Shown piece after piece: positions 25,038 to 34,101 of a stretch of DNA of 64,000 nucleotides. The notes under the pieces were generated by a model that was given only the letters and a program-made list of their open reading frames with translations, made no database searches and had not been told where the DNA came from. The DNA is from Actinomycetales bacterium UBA1383 (GTDB lineage Bacteria; Actinomycetota; Actinomycetes; Actinomycetales; Actinomycetaceae), in assembly GCA_002305415.1 (NCBI GenBank), contig DBQX01000131.1, forward strand, positions 112,391-176,390, given 5' to 3'. Position numbers and translations under genes: made by a program. Positions within the stretch are counted from its first letter, which is position 1. Each line of letters opens with the position of its first letter.

Positions 25038-25910
25038 ATGCTGCAGTCCGGCGACCGGGTCGCACTCGTTGCGTGCTCCGACGGCCTCACCGCGCGCGAC
25101 CGTGACGCGCACGCCCGCCTCCACGCCGTCCTCGCCGGTCTGGGGCTCGACGTCGTCGACAGCCCCCACCTCTTCGTCACGAACACGCCCACCCCGGCCC
25201 TCCGCCAACCAGCGCCCGACCCGGCCCGGGCCGCCGCACTCGAGCGGTTCCTCGCAGACCCGGAGATCGCCGCGGTGTTCGACATCTCCGGCGGCAACCT
25301 CGTCGGCGGGGTGCTCAGCCACCTCGACATGGAGGTGGTGGCACGCCACCCGACGCCGTTCTTCGGCTACTCCGACCTGACCGTCCTCGTGAACGCCCTG
25401 CACGCGCGCACCGGCCAGGTGACCCACCTGTGGACCGTCCGCAACCTCGTACGGTCCGACGGCGGCGCGCAGGTGACGCGCTTCCGGCACTCCGTCCTCG
25501 GCACCGCACCGGACCTGTTCGACCTCGAGGCAACGATGGTGCGCGGCGACGGCATGGCAGGGGCCGTGGTGGGTGGCAACCTTCGGGGTGTCCTCAAGCT
25601 CGCCGGCACGCCGTGGTTCCCGCCGGTACGGGGGCGGATCCTCGCGCTGGAGAGCCTGAACGGATCGCCGGACGCCGTCCACGCCGGCCTCCACCAGCTG
25701 CTCCAGATCGGGGTCCTGGCGGAGGTCGCGGGAGTGCTGCTCGGTACCTTCACCGCGCTGCAACGCGACCACGGCGCCGACGCACCCGCGCGCCTGGCCC
25801 TCGAGGTGCTGCCCCCATCCGTGCCGCTGGCCGTCACGCGACACTTCGGGCACGGGTCGGACTCCCGCGCGCTTCGCATTGGGGCGGACCTGCGGGTGGA
25901 CACCTCCTGA
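25038..25910 (+). CDS. S66-family LD-carboxypeptidase / MccF-like peptidase
   Basis: A 290-residue serine peptidase of MEROPS family S66. The nucleophile is the Ser in FFGYSDLTVL (near residue 112); ISGGNLVGGVLSHLD matches the conserved G-x-N/S segment, and the C-terminal RHFGHGSDSRALRIGA supplies the catalytic His, with a Glu in LALESLN. Members either trim murein tetrapeptides in the cytoplasm (LdcA) or cleave microcin-C-type aminoacyl nucleotides and other acyl-amino-acid conjugates (MccF). The gap LFVTNTPTPALRQ and the absence of a signal peptide do not settle which. It ends 17 bases from the convergent argG. Confidence 0.88.
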   Translation: MLQSGDRVALVACSDGLTARDRDAHARLHAVLAGLGLDVVDSPHLFVTNTPTPALRQPAPDPARAAALERFLADPEIAAVFDISGGNLVGGVLSHLDMEVVARHPTPFFGYSDLTVLVNALHARTGQVTHLWTVRNLVRSDGGAQVTRFRHSVLGTAPDLFDLEATMVRGDGMAGAVVGGNLRGVLKLAGTPWFPPVRGRILALESLNGSPDAVHAGLHQLLQIGVLAEVAGVLLGTFTALQRDHGADAPARLALEVLPPSVPLAVTRHFGHGSDSRALRIGADLRVDTS

Positions 25911-25927
25911 CGCCTGGCGCGGACCGC

Positions 25928-27343
25928 TCAGTCGACGCCGAACTCCATGGCCACCCGGTCGAGTACCTCCTCCGCCATGTCCGGCACAGCGCCGCGAGCG
26001 ATCGCCGTCGCGGCGCCCACCTCGAGCCCGCCCACGAGGGCCGCGGTCTCGCCACCGATGATCCCCTGCAGCCAGTAGAGCTCCAGGCGGGCGCGGGAAT
26101 CCTGGATGTCGAGGTTCCGCATCGTCAACTGGCCGATGCGGTCCTGCGGGCCGAAGGCGGCCTCCGCCACGCGCTCCATCGAGAGGCGGTCGGGGTGGTA
26201 GCTGAGAGCGGGACCCGATGTGTCGAGGATCGAGTAGTCGTCACCGCGCCGCAGCCGCAGGGCCACCTCGCCCGTGACGGCGGATGCGACCCACCGCTGC
26301 AGCGACTCGCGGAGCATCAGGGACTGCGGGTCGAGCCACCGGCCCTCGTACATCAGCCGCCCGAGCCGCCGGCCCTCGTACTGGTAGTTCGCGATGGTCT
26401 CCTCGTTGTGGATGGCGTTGAGCAGCCGCTCGTAGGCGATGTGCAGCAGCGCCATGCCCGGTGCCTCGTAGATGCCGCGGGACTTCGCCTCGATGATCCG
26501 GTTCTCGATGAGGTCGCTCACGCCGAGCCCGTGCCGCCCCCCGATGGCGTTGGCGGTCCGCACCAGGGCAACCGCGTCGGTGAACTCCTCCCCGTTGATG
26601 GCGACGGGGCGTCCACCCTCGAAGGTGACCGTCACGTCCTCAGGAGCGATCTCGACGTCCTCCCGCCAGGAGGCCACCCCCATGATCGGCTCGACGATCT
26701 CGACGCCGTTGCCGAGGTGTTCCAGCAGTTTCGCCTCGTGGGTCGCCCCCCAGATGTTCGCGTCCGTGGAGTACGCCTTCTCCTTGACGTCCCGGTAGGG
26801 CAGGTCGCGGGCGGAGAGCCATTCGGACATCTCGCTGCGGCCGCCGAGCTCCGTCACGAAGTCCTCGTCGAGCCACGGCTTGTAGATACGCAGCTTCGGG
26901 TTCGCGAGCAGCCCGTACCGGTAGAACCGTTCGATGTCGTTGCCCTTGTAGGTGGAGCCGTCGCCCCAGATGTCAACGGCGTCGGCGTGCATCGCACGCA
27001 CCAGCAGCGTGCCCGTGACCGCGCGCCCCAGCGGGGTGGTGTTGAAGTACTTGCGGCCGCCCGACTGGATGTGGAAGGCCCCGCACTGGAGCGCTGCGAG
27101 TCCCTCCTCCACGAGTGCGGGCTTGCAGTCCACCAACCGGGAGATCTCCGCGCCGTAGTCGAGTGCACGTCCCGGGACGGACGCGATGTCCGGCTCGTCA
27201 TACTGGCCCAGATCGGCCGTGTAGGTGCACGGGACTGCACCCTTCGCGCGCATCCAGGCGACCGCCACGGACGTGTCGAGGCCGCCCGAGAACGCGATGC
27301 CGACGCGCTCGCCGACCGGGAGGGAGGAGAGGACCTTTGCCAT
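25928..27343 (-). CDS. argG: Argininosuccinate synthase (long type)
   Basis: Joins citrulline and aspartate with ATP to give argininosuccinate in arginine synthesis. The 471-residue product is the long ArgG type, as in E. coli (447), not the short type of about 400 residues. The pyrophosphatase-loop motif AFSGGLDTSVAVAWM is near residue 20, followed by TADLGQYDEPD and GNDIERFYRYG. The ATG at 27343 is chosen because SLPVGERVG matches the family N-terminus and TAGTCT lies seven bases before it; a start nearer the palindrome would put the operator inside the gene. No other arginine gene is adjacent. An 18-base palindrome overlies the -35 region. Confidence 0.96.
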   Translation of the reverse strand: MAKVLSSLPVGERVGIAFSGGLDTSVAVAWMRAKGAVPCTYTADLGQYDEPDIASVPGRALDYGAEISRLVDCKPALVEEGLAALQCGAFHIQSGGRKYFNTTPLGRAVTGTLLVRAMHADAVDIWGDGSTYKGNDIERFYRYGLLANPKLRIYKPWLDEDFVTELGGRSEMSEWLSARDLPYRDVKEKAYSTDANIWGATHEAKLLEHLGNGVEIVEPIMGVASWREDVEIAPEDVTVTFEGGRPVAINGEEFTDAVALVRTANAIGGRHGLGVSDLIENRIIEAKSRGIYEAPGMALLHIAYERLLNAIHNEETIANYQYEGRRLGRLMYEGRWLDPQSLMLRESLQRWVASAVTGEVALRLRRGDDYSILDTSGPALSYHPDRLSMERVAEAAFGPQDRIGQLTMRNLDIQDSRARLELYWLQGIIGGETAALVGGLEVGAATAIARGAVPDMAEEVLDRVAMEFGVD

Positions 27344-27350
27344 GTCCCAG

Positions 27351-27356
27351 AGACTA
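27351..27356 (-). promoter_or_regulatory. -10 box of argG, leaderless type
   Basis: TAGTCT (minus strand, TANNNT) ends seven bases before the argG ATG, and no ribosome-binding site is present. The -35 position 17 bases further falls inside the palindrome at 27373-27400. Confidence 0.45.
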
Positions 27357-27372
27357 CGACGAGTGATTGGAA

Positions 27373-27400
27373 ATATGCAAACCGCTGCATATATGCAGCG
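27373..27400. promoter_or_regulatory. ArgR-like operator of argG
   Basis: CGCTGCATATATGCAGCG at 27383-27400 is an 18-base perfect palindrome. ATATGCA at 27373-27379 also pairs with TGCATAT at 27386-27392 across six bases. AT-rich TGCAT half-sites are typical of actinobacterial ARG boxes, and the site covers the -35 region of argG, so repression by ArgR with arginine is likely. The repressor gene is not in the window. Confidence 0.6.
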
Positions 27401-27590
27401 CGTGATCATGCTCACAACGTTGCGGCACGTGGCCCACCTCGATGCGGCACGGTGGGACCTTGGTCATGACGATCCACATCCTCTGGCTCACCGACCTGAT
27501 CAGAGACGGCAACTTGCCAGTGTTCTCACCCGTGTGCGCACCGTCCGATCTACCTCTTCACCACCAAGTCTTCACAAAGGAGTAGAGACC
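27401..27590. other. Non-coding gap before the M20 amidohydrolase gene
   Basis: This 190-base gap between the argG operator and the gene at 27591 has a TTGCCA-like hexamer near 27514-27519 and the AAAGGAG ribosome-binding site at 27577-27583. I see no small gene or RNA in it. Confidence 0.4.
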
Positions 27591-28787
27591 ATGTCGGCAG
27601 CCCAGGAAGTCCTCAAGAAGCTGGACGCCCAGACCGAATGGCAGGAGGAGTTGTACATCCACCTGCACAAGCACCCCGAGCTCTCGATGCAGGAGGTGGA
27701 GACCGCGGCCGAGATCACCCGGCGCCTCGAGTCCTACGGCTACGACGTGCAGCAGATCGGCGGCGGGGTCGTCGGAGTCATGAAGAACGGCGAGGGCCCG
27801 ACGGTCCTGTTCCGCGCCGACATCGACGCCCTGCCCGTCGAGGAGGCCACGGGCCTGCCGTACCGGTCAGAGGTCCCTGGTGTGATGCACGCGTGCGGCC
27901 ACGACTTCCACATCACTGCCGGTCTGGGGGCGGCGAAGCTCCTCGCCGAATCGAGGGATCTGTGGGCCGGCACCTACATCGCGCTCTTCCAGCCCGCTGA
28001 GGAGACAGCCGAGGGCGCGCAGTCGATGGTCGACGACGGTCTCGTGGAGAAGGTGCCGCGGCCGGATGTGGCACTGGGCCAGCACGTCCTGGTGGCGCCG
28101 GTGTCGGGCAAGGTCGGGACGATTGCCGGCCCGATGCTCTCCACCGCCGCCAACATCAAGGTGACGGTGTACGGCAAGGGCTCGCACGGCTCGATGCCCC
28201 ATCTCGGCATCGACCCCGTCGTGCTCGCGTCGTCCATCGTGATGCGGCTCCAGGGCATCGTGGCGCGGGAGATTTCCCCGTTCAAGTTCGCGGTCGTGAC
28301 GGTCGGCAGCCTGCAGGCCGGCACCAAGTCGAACATCATCCCCGACCGCGCGGTGCTGCTGCTCAACATCCGGGCCTATGACATGGAGGTCCGGGACCAC
28401 ATGATCGCCTCCATCGAGCGCATCGTGAAGGCAGAGTGCGAGGCCTCCGGGTCCCCGAAGCCCCCCGAGATCGAGCTCTACGAGATGTTCCCCCTCACGA
28501 ACAACGACGCGGAGGTGACCGCCAAGGTCACCGCCGCACTCAAGGAGGCCCTCGGCGAGGACAGGGTCGTGCCACTCGACCCGATCACCGCCTCCGAGGA
28601 CTTCAGCAACATCCCGAACGCGTTCGGGATCCCGTACTGCTACTGGGGCTTCGGCGGCTTCGCCGAGGGCCAGCAGACCTACCCCAACCACAACCCGGCC
28701 TTCGGCCCGGTTCTGCAGCCGACACTCCGGACGGGCACCGAAGCAGCGGTGGCCGGAGTGCTCGCCTACCTCGGAAAGGACAACTGA
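27591..28787 (+). CDS. M20-family amidohydrolase (N-acyl-amino-acid hydrolase type)
   Basis: A 398-residue di-zinc amidohydrolase that removes acyl groups from amino acids, of the hippurate or IAA-amino-acid hydrolase subgroup (M20D). Zinc ligands are visible: HACGHDFH near 100-107, PAEET near 135 (general-base Glu pair), GQHVL near 163, and a late HNPAF. The dimerisation lid spans about 180-290 (GKGSHGSMPHLGIDPVV). AAAGGAG precedes the ATG. The next gene, an MFS transporter, begins one base after the stop, so hydrolysis and transport of a related compound are coupled. The substrate is not evident; a link to arginine metabolism rests only on the divergent argG. Confidence 0.9.
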   Translation: MSAAQEVLKKLDAQTEWQEELYIHLHKHPELSMQEVETAAEITRRLESYGYDVQQIGGGVVGVMKNGEGPTVLFRADIDALPVEEATGLPYRSEVPGVMHACGHDFHITAGLGAAKLLAESRDLWAGTYIALFQPAEETAEGAQSMVDDGLVEKVPRPDVALGQHVLVAPVSGKVGTIAGPMLSTAANIKVTVYGKGSHGSMPHLGIDPVVLASSIVMRLQGIVAREISPFKFAVVTVGSLQAGTKSNIIPDRAVLLLNIRAYDMEVRDHMIASIERIVKAECEASGSPKPPEIELYEMFPLTNNDAEVTAKVTAALKEALGEDRVVPLDPITASEDFSNIPNAFGIPYCYWGFGGFAEGQQTYPNHNPAFGPVLQPTLRTGTEAAVAGVLAYLGKDN

Positions 28788-28788
28788 C

Positions 28789-30489
28789 ATGGCCACAGCA
28801 ACCGCCGCCAAGCCCGCTGCTGCGGCGAAGCAGGGCTACCAGGGGACCGACAAGCTCCTCCTCGGTATCGTGCTCGCCGTCATGGGCTTCTGGCTGTTCG
28901 CCGGCACCGCCGGCACCGTCGCCCCCGCCATCATGGCGGACATCAACGCCACGAACGAGTACCTCGACGCGAACTCGATGAACCTCGCGGTGTCCATCAC
29001 CTCGCTGTTCTCGGGCCTCTTCATCGTCCTGATGGGTGGGATCGCGGACAAGTTCGGCCGCGTGAAGGTCACGCTCTTCGGCGTCATCATGAACGCCGTC
29101 GGGTCCGCCCTCCTGATCTTCGCGACCGGCTCTCTCGCCCTGCCGCTCCTGATCACCGGCCGCGCCATCCAGGGCTTCGCCGCCGCCTGCATCATGCCCG
29201 CCTCGATGGCCCTCGTGAAGGCCTACTGGGACGGCGCGGGCCGGCAGCGGGCCGTCTCGATGTGGTCGATCGGTTCCTGGGGTGGCTCCGGCCTCGCCGC
29301 CCTCTTCGGCGGTGCGGTGGTCGACTCCCTGGGATGGCGCGGCATCTTCGGCATCTCGATCGCCGTCTCGGTCGTCTCGTTCCTGCTCATCATGGGCACT
29401 CCCGAGAACAAGCCCGCCGCGGGCTCGAAGGCGAAGTTCGACTTCATCGGCCTCGCCCTGTTCATCGTCGGCACCCTCGGCATGATGATCGTGCTCATCT
29501 TCGGCCGGCGGCTCGGCTGGGCCAGCCCGACCGCGCTGGCTCTCGCGGCCATCGCGATCGTCGCCTACGCGCTGTTCATCATCTGGGAGAAGCGTCAGGC
29601 CGCGCCGTTCATCGACTTCGCGCTGTTCAAGAACACCACCTTCACCGGTGCGACCATCTCGAACTTCCTGCTGAACGGCACGATCGGCATTCTGATCATC
29701 AGCCAGCAGCTCATCCAGCTCGCCGGGCAGAAGCCGAACGGTGACCCGTACACGGCGTGGGACGCCGGACTCCTGACCATCGGCTACGCGGTGTTCATCA
29801 TCGGCTTCATCCGGGTCGGTGAGAAACTGCTCCAGAAGTTCGGTCCGCGCAAGCCCATGATCTGGGGCTCCCTCATCGTCATTGCCGCCTGCCTGATGCT
29901 GATGCAGACCCAGGTGCTGATCGGCACCTACCGGATCCTCGCCATCGTCGCGTACTGCCTCTTCGGCCTGGGCCTCGCCTTCTATGCCACGCCGTCCACC
30001 GACGCGGCGCTGTCCAACCTGCCGGCGGAGAAGGCCGGCTCCGGTGCGGGCATCTACAAGATGGCCTCCTCGCTCGGTGGCGCGATCGGCGCCGCGGTCT
30101 CCCTCGCGGTCTTCACCGCCATGGCGGGAACCGAGAGCTCGGTAATCGGCAACGTCATCGAGATGCAGGGCCGCCAGGACAACGTCGCGCTGCGGCAGGC
30201 CGGCATGTTCGCGCTCGCCGTCAACCTGATGTTCCTGCTGCTGGCGATCGTGTCCATCACCGTGACCGTCCCGAAGGGCGGCGGCAGCCGCGACCTCGGC
30301 AAGATGGCACCCTCCCCCGCCCCCGCTCCGCAGCTGCCCCCGGACGACGCGAAGGCCGCGATCCTCGCGCGCCTCAGCGCCCTGCCGCTCAGCGACCTCG
30401 AACTCATCGAGAAGCAGGCCATGCTGCAGGAGCTCGGCAAGCTGCAGCCCGAGGTGCTGAAGCAGTTGATCAGCACCCAGCGGCAGTAG
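28789..30489 (+). CDS. MFS transporter, DHA2-like, with C-terminal helical extension
   Basis: A 566-residue membrane transporter of the major facilitator superfamily with about 14 hydrophobic helices, as in the DHA2 group. GGIADKFGRVKV matches the loop 2-3 motif A. GAGIYKMASSLGGAIGAAVS near residue 425 is the late-helix motif. The last 65 residues leave the membrane: a Pro-rich linker (APSPAPAPQLPPDD) and amphipathic helices (ARLSALPLSDLELIEKQAML), which is unusual for the family. Only one base separates it from the M20 amidohydrolase, so it probably moves that enzyme's substrate or product; direction of transport cannot be told. A hairpin follows. Confidence 0.88.
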   Translation: MATATAAKPAAAAKQGYQGTDKLLLGIVLAVMGFWLFAGTAGTVAPAIMADINATNEYLDANSMNLAVSITSLFSGLFIVLMGGIADKFGRVKVTLFGVIMNAVGSALLIFATGSLALPLLITGRAIQGFAAACIMPASMALVKAYWDGAGRQRAVSMWSIGSWGGSGLAALFGGAVVDSLGWRGIFGISIAVSVVSFLLIMGTPENKPAAGSKAKFDFIGLALFIVGTLGMMIVLIFGRRLGWASPTALALAAIAIVAYALFIIWEKRQAAPFIDFALFKNTTFTGATISNFLLNGTIGILIISQQLIQLAGQKPNGDPYTAWDAGLLTIGYAVFIIGFIRVGEKLLQKFGPRKPMIWGSLIVIAACLMLMQTQVLIGTYRILAIVAYCLFGLGLAFYATPSTDAALSNLPAEKAGSGAGIYKMASSLGGAIGAAVSLAVFTAMAGTESSVIGNVIEMQGRQDNVALRQAGMFALAVNLMFLLLAIVSITVTVPKGGGSRDLGKMAPSPAPAPQLPPDDAKAAILARLSALPLSDLELIEKQAMLQELGKLQPEVLKQLISTQRQ

Positions 30490-30502
30490 CAGTACACACC
30501 GA

Positions 30503-30534
30503 GACGGGGGCCCGGGTGATCCCGGGCCCCCGTC
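30503..30534 (+). terminator. Hairpin after the amidohydrolase-MFS operon
   Basis: Arms GACGGGGGCCCGGG (30503-30516) and the exact complement (30521-30534) form a 14-base stem with a TGAT loop, between convergent genes. Confidence 0.8.
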
Positions 30535-30545
30535 GTCGTCACCCC

Positions 30546-31568
30546 TCACGCCATGTGGACGGTTCGCTGCGGGAAGGGGATCTCGATACCGGCCTCGTCG
30601 AAGCGGCGCTTCAGACGCTTGACGAACTGGTGGCGCATCTCCCACTGGTCGTCGAACCGGCCGGCGCGCATGATCACGGTCATGGCGATCGCCGAGTCGC
30701 CGAAGGCGTTGAAGCGGGCCGAGGGCTCGAAGTCGCGCACTGAGGGCGAGAACTCGGCGATCACCTCGGCCGCCACCTCCTTCGCGATGCGTTCGGCCAG
30801 GTCCAGGTCGGCGTCGTAGGCGATTCCCACGGGCATGGGCACGGAGAAGTCCTCCGCCGGCAACGTGTGGTTGGTGAAGATCGTGCTCGCGAGGGTCGCG
30901 TTCGGCACCACGACGAGGTTGCGCCCCAGCTGCCGGATCGTGGTGTACCGCCAGTTCACGTCCTCCACGAAGCCCGCCTCACCGGAGGAGAGCTGCACGT
31001 AGTCTCCGGCGCGCACCATCTTGGACGAGATGATCTGCAGGCCGGCGAAGAGGTTGCTCAGGGTGTCCTGCAGCGCGAGGGCGACGGCGAGGCCGCCGAC
31101 GCCCAGCGCCGTCAGCATCGGCGTGACCGAGATCCCGAGGGTGCTCAGGACCGCGAGCACCCCGATCACGAGGATCGCGAGTCGCACGATGTTGAGGAAG
31201 ATGCTGGCAGAGGCCGCCCCACCTTCCAGCCTGCTCGAGTACACCTGCGCGATCCCGCCCGCGAAACGCATCACGGCGATGGTGGCCGAGAGCCCCAGCA
31301 ACACGACCAGGGTGGTGCGCAGCGCGTCCTCCACCCGATCGCCGAGGGTGAACGCCTCCAGCGCCGCGAAGCCGCCGACGATTCCTCCCCAGACCACAGG
31401 GGATCTGCCGAGGCCGTCGGCGATCGACCGCCACCCACCCCAGGTGAGGCGTTCTGCGAGCAGCAGGCGCCTGGCGGCCCACCCGAGCAGCCAGCCGGCG
31501 GCCAGCCCAGCCGCCACGAAAGCGGTGGCGACCCACCAGTCGGCGATCTCAACCCCGAAGACGTTCAT
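30546..31568 (-). CDS. MscS-family mechanosensitive channel
   Basis: A 340-residue small-conductance mechanosensitive channel that releases solutes on osmotic downshock. Four hydrophobic helices precede the pore-lining TM3 segment ALGVGGLAVALALQDTLSNLFAGLQI (conserved Gly/Ala pattern and QDTLSN), then the beta domain (AGDYVQLSSGEAGFVEDVNWRYTTIR, with the family pattern G-x-V-x-x-I-x-x-R-x-T) and the C-terminal domain ending IPFPQRTVHM. GGGAGGT lies five bases before the chosen ATG at 31568. Confidence 0.93.
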   Translation of the reverse strand: MNVFGVEIADWWVATAFVAAGLAAGWLLGWAARRLLLAERLTWGGWRSIADGLGRSPVVWGGIVGGFAALEAFTLGDRVEDALRTTLVVLLGLSATIAVMRFAGGIAQVYSSRLEGGAASASIFLNIVRLAILVIGVLAVLSTLGISVTPMLTALGVGGLAVALALQDTLSNLFAGLQIISSKMVRAGDYVQLSSGEAGFVEDVNWRYTTIRQLGRNLVVVPNATLASTIFTNHTLPAEDFSVPMPVGIAYDADLDLAERIAKEVAAEVIAEFSPSVRDFEPSARFNAFGDSAIAMTVIMRAGRFDDQWEMRHQFVKRLKRRFDEAGIEIPFPQRTVHMA

Positions 31569-31599
31569 CTGACCTCCCATGCGTGCAAACCGGCCTACC

Positions 31600-31605
31600 A
31601 ACTTA
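31600..31605 (-). promoter_or_regulatory. Candidate -10 box of the MscS gene
   Basis: TAAGTT (minus strand, TANNNT) lies 31 bases before the ATG at 31568. Confidence 0.35.
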
Positions 31606-31636
31606 CCGGGCAGGCGGGAGAGCCGCGACGAGGCGT

Positions 31637-34006
31637 TCAGCACACGAGCGCGGTGAACGGCTCCCCGGTGTTCGGGATCCGGACCGGCACACCGTCGGCG
31701 CCATGTGGCACGAGCACGAAGGCCTCGCGGGTGAAGCCGTCGTAGCCATCGCCTTCGACTGCACCACGAACGGTGACCACGTCGCCCGCCCTGACCACGG
31801 TGAGGGTCGTACGGACTCGCGCGCCGTCGCGCGCGGCAGTGGTCTCGCCGTCGTCCTCCTGCAGGAACGTAGTCCACTCTCCGTCCGCTCGGGGCACACA
31901 CACATGCAACTCGATCTCCCGTGGCTGCAGGCCCGCGGTGGAGGCCGGCGCCTCTGCCAGCATTGGGATGACCGCGCCCGCGCGGGCGTACAGCGGGATG
32001 CGCTCGAGCGGGGCGTCCGCCATCACCCACCGGCCACCCTCGAGGTACTCGCCGGTGTGCCAGTCGTACCAGCCGCCCACGGGGAGGTACACGGCGCGGG
32101 CCCGGACCCCGGGCTCGACGACGGGTGCGACAAGCAGGTCAGGCCCGAGGAGGTACTGGTCGTCGATCCCGCGGACCGCCGGGTCCCACTGGTTCTCGAA
32201 CACCAGCGGCCGCTGCACGGGTGCCCCTGTCTCGGCGGCTCGAAGGAAGCAGGCGTAAAGGTAGGGCAGAAGACGGTACCGCAGGCGGATGGCCTCCCGG
32301 CAGATGTCCTCGACCTGCCGACCGAAGGACCAGGCGTACTGGTCCACCGTTCCGGCCATGGCATGGTTCCGGAAGAACGGGGTGAGGGCGCCGTACTGCA
32401 TCCAGCGGGCGAGGAGCTCCGGGGTGGCGTCCTCCGCGAAGCCGCCCACGTCCGCGCCCACGAAGGCCTGCCCCGAGATCCCCAGCCCGGAGCCCATCGG
32501 CACGGAGAGCCACAGGTGATCCCAGCGCGCCATGTTGTCGCCCATCCAGTTCGCGGCATACCGCTGGATCCCCGCGGAGCCCGCGCGCGAGAGCACGAAC
32601 GGCCGCCGGTTCGGCTGCGCCGCCCGCAACCCCTCCACCGTCCCCATCGCCATGAGGAGGGCGTACTGGTTGTGGAACCGCTCGTGGGAGTGCCGCCCGC
32701 GGTCGAAGCGCATGCGTTCCGGGGCGATCGCGCCCGTGGCGGGCTCGTTCATGTCGTTCCAGATGCCGGCCACGCCCTTGGCGACGTGCGCCGCGTTCAG
32801 TTCCCCCCACCAGGCGCGGGCCTCCGGGGTGGCGAAGTCCGGGAACGCGGTGCGCCCGGGCCACACCTGTCCGATGAAGATGTCGCCGCCCTCGGTGCGG
32901 CACAGGACGTCCCGCTCCACGGCCTGGTCGTACACACAGTAGCCGGGCTCGTGCTTCACCCCCGGATCCACGATGGTGACCATGCGGAAACCCTGGTCGC
33001 GGAGCCGCGCCAACATCCCCGGCACGTCCGGAAACCGGTCGGTCCGCCACGTGAAGACGCGGTACCCGTCCATGTGGTCGATGTCCAGCCAGAGCGCGTC
33101 GCACGGGATACCGCGCTCACGGTAGGTGCGGCCGAGGTCCTCCACCGCCTCCTGCGTGTAGTTGAACCACCGGCACTGGTGGTAACCGAGCGCCCACAGC
33201 GGCGGCGGGGCGGTGCGGCCGGTGAGCCACGTGTAGGCCTCTAGGATCTCGGACATGCCCGGCCCGGCGAAGAGGTACTCGGTCCACTGGCCGCCTTCGA
33301 ACCGGATCGCGAGATGGTCCGTCGCCGTGAAGTCGTAGTGGGCGCGGTAGGCGTTGTCGATGAACGAGCCGCTCATGGCGCCCGTGGCGGCGTCCTGGTG
33401 GTAGAAGAACGGGATCGAGACGTAGTAGGGATCGAACTCGGTGCTCGTCTCGTCCGCGCGGGGGTCCCGCCGCGCCCGCCCGGAGGTGAACTCGCCGGAT
33501 GCCTTCGGGTCCAGCACGTCGGTGTTCCACAGGGTGAAGTCGCGGCCGCGCCGGTTTCCCCGCCCGGTCTTCTCCCCGAGGCCATAGATCGCGTCCTCCG
33601 GGCCGAGACGCCGGTGCAGCAGGAAGGTGTCGTTGAGCGTGGCGTAGGTGAGCGGGTGGGATCCGAACCGCCAGGTCTCCATGACGGCGCTGCCGTCCGC
33701 GCGGTGCACATCCAGGCAGAACGGGTGCAGGCCCAGGGTGACGGTGACGGCCGCGGTGCGGAGGCGGACGACGCCGTCGCCCCGCTCCACCGTGAACGCC
33801 GCCCCGCCGGCGAGCGGGTCCACGCACACGGCGTGGGTGGGGGCCTCGTCGAAGCGGCCGCCGCGCGAGACGTGCACGCGCACGACGTCGTCGCGGACCA
33901 CCTCGAGGCGCAGTCGCTCTCCGTGGAGGTGTGCGAGCACCCCGTGCGGGATCTCCTCGATGTCGTCAACACGCTCGAAGCGGAGGAAGTGATCGGTGGT
34001 GGCCAT
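31637..34006 (-). CDS. GH31 alpha-glucosidase
   Basis: A 789-residue glycoside hydrolase of family 31. The domain order is N-terminal beta sandwich (galactose-mutarotase-like, to about 230), catalytic barrel, and two C-terminal beta domains. The nucleophile lies in GIWNDMNEPA near residue 417 and the acid/base in NWMGDNMARW near 488; ALGYHQCRW and DALWLDIDHMDGYRVFTW are typical of alpha-glucosidase subfamily enzymes such as maltase. It has no signal peptide, so it acts on imported oligosaccharides. AAGGAG precedes the ATG at 34006. It is divergent from the ROK repressor, with a dyad between them. Confidence 0.95.
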   Translation of the reverse strand: MATTDHFLRFERVDDIEEIPHGVLAHLHGERLRLEVVRDDVVRVHVSRGGRFDEAPTHAVCVDPLAGGAAFTVERGDGVVRLRTAAVTVTLGLHPFCLDVHRADGSAVMETWRFGSHPLTYATLNDTFLLHRRLGPEDAIYGLGEKTGRGNRRGRDFTLWNTDVLDPKASGEFTSGRARRDPRADETSTEFDPYYVSIPFFYHQDAATGAMSGSFIDNAYRAHYDFTATDHLAIRFEGGQWTEYLFAGPGMSEILEAYTWLTGRTAPPPLWALGYHQCRWFNYTQEAVEDLGRTYRERGIPCDALWLDIDHMDGYRVFTWRTDRFPDVPGMLARLRDQGFRMVTIVDPGVKHEPGYCVYDQAVERDVLCRTEGGDIFIGQVWPGRTAFPDFATPEARAWWGELNAAHVAKGVAGIWNDMNEPATGAIAPERMRFDRGRHSHERFHNQYALLMAMGTVEGLRAAQPNRRPFVLSRAGSAGIQRYAANWMGDNMARWDHLWLSVPMGSGLGISGQAFVGADVGGFAEDATPELLARWMQYGALTPFFRNHAMAGTVDQYAWSFGRQVEDICREAIRLRYRLLPYLYACFLRAAETGAPVQRPLVFENQWDPAVRGIDDQYLLGPDLLVAPVVEPGVRARAVYLPVGGWYDWHTGEYLEGGRWVMADAPLERIPLYARAGAVIPMLAEAPASTAGLQPREIELHVCVPRADGEWTTFLQEDDGETTAARDGARVRTTLTVVRAGDVVTVRGAVEGDGYDGFTREAFVLVPHGADGVPVRIPNTGEPFTALVC

Positions 34007-34068
34007 GCGGAGCTCCTTCATCGCGATCGTACGCGGGGGTTGACAGCGGTTCGTTCCGGTCTTCCTTT

Positions 34069-34086
34069 AGGACTAAACATAGTCCT
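34069..34086. promoter_or_regulatory. Operator dyad between GH31 gene and ROK repressor
   Basis: AGGACT at 34069-34074 mirrors AGTCCT at 34081-34086 across AAACAT. Outer halves CCTTT (34064-34068) and AAAGG (34091-34095) extend it imperfectly. TTGACA at 34040-34045 is a good -35 hexamer nearby. A ROK repressor acting on both divergent transcripts is the likely user. Confidence 0.55.
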
Positions 34087-34101
34087 GAACAAAGGGGTGA
34101 G

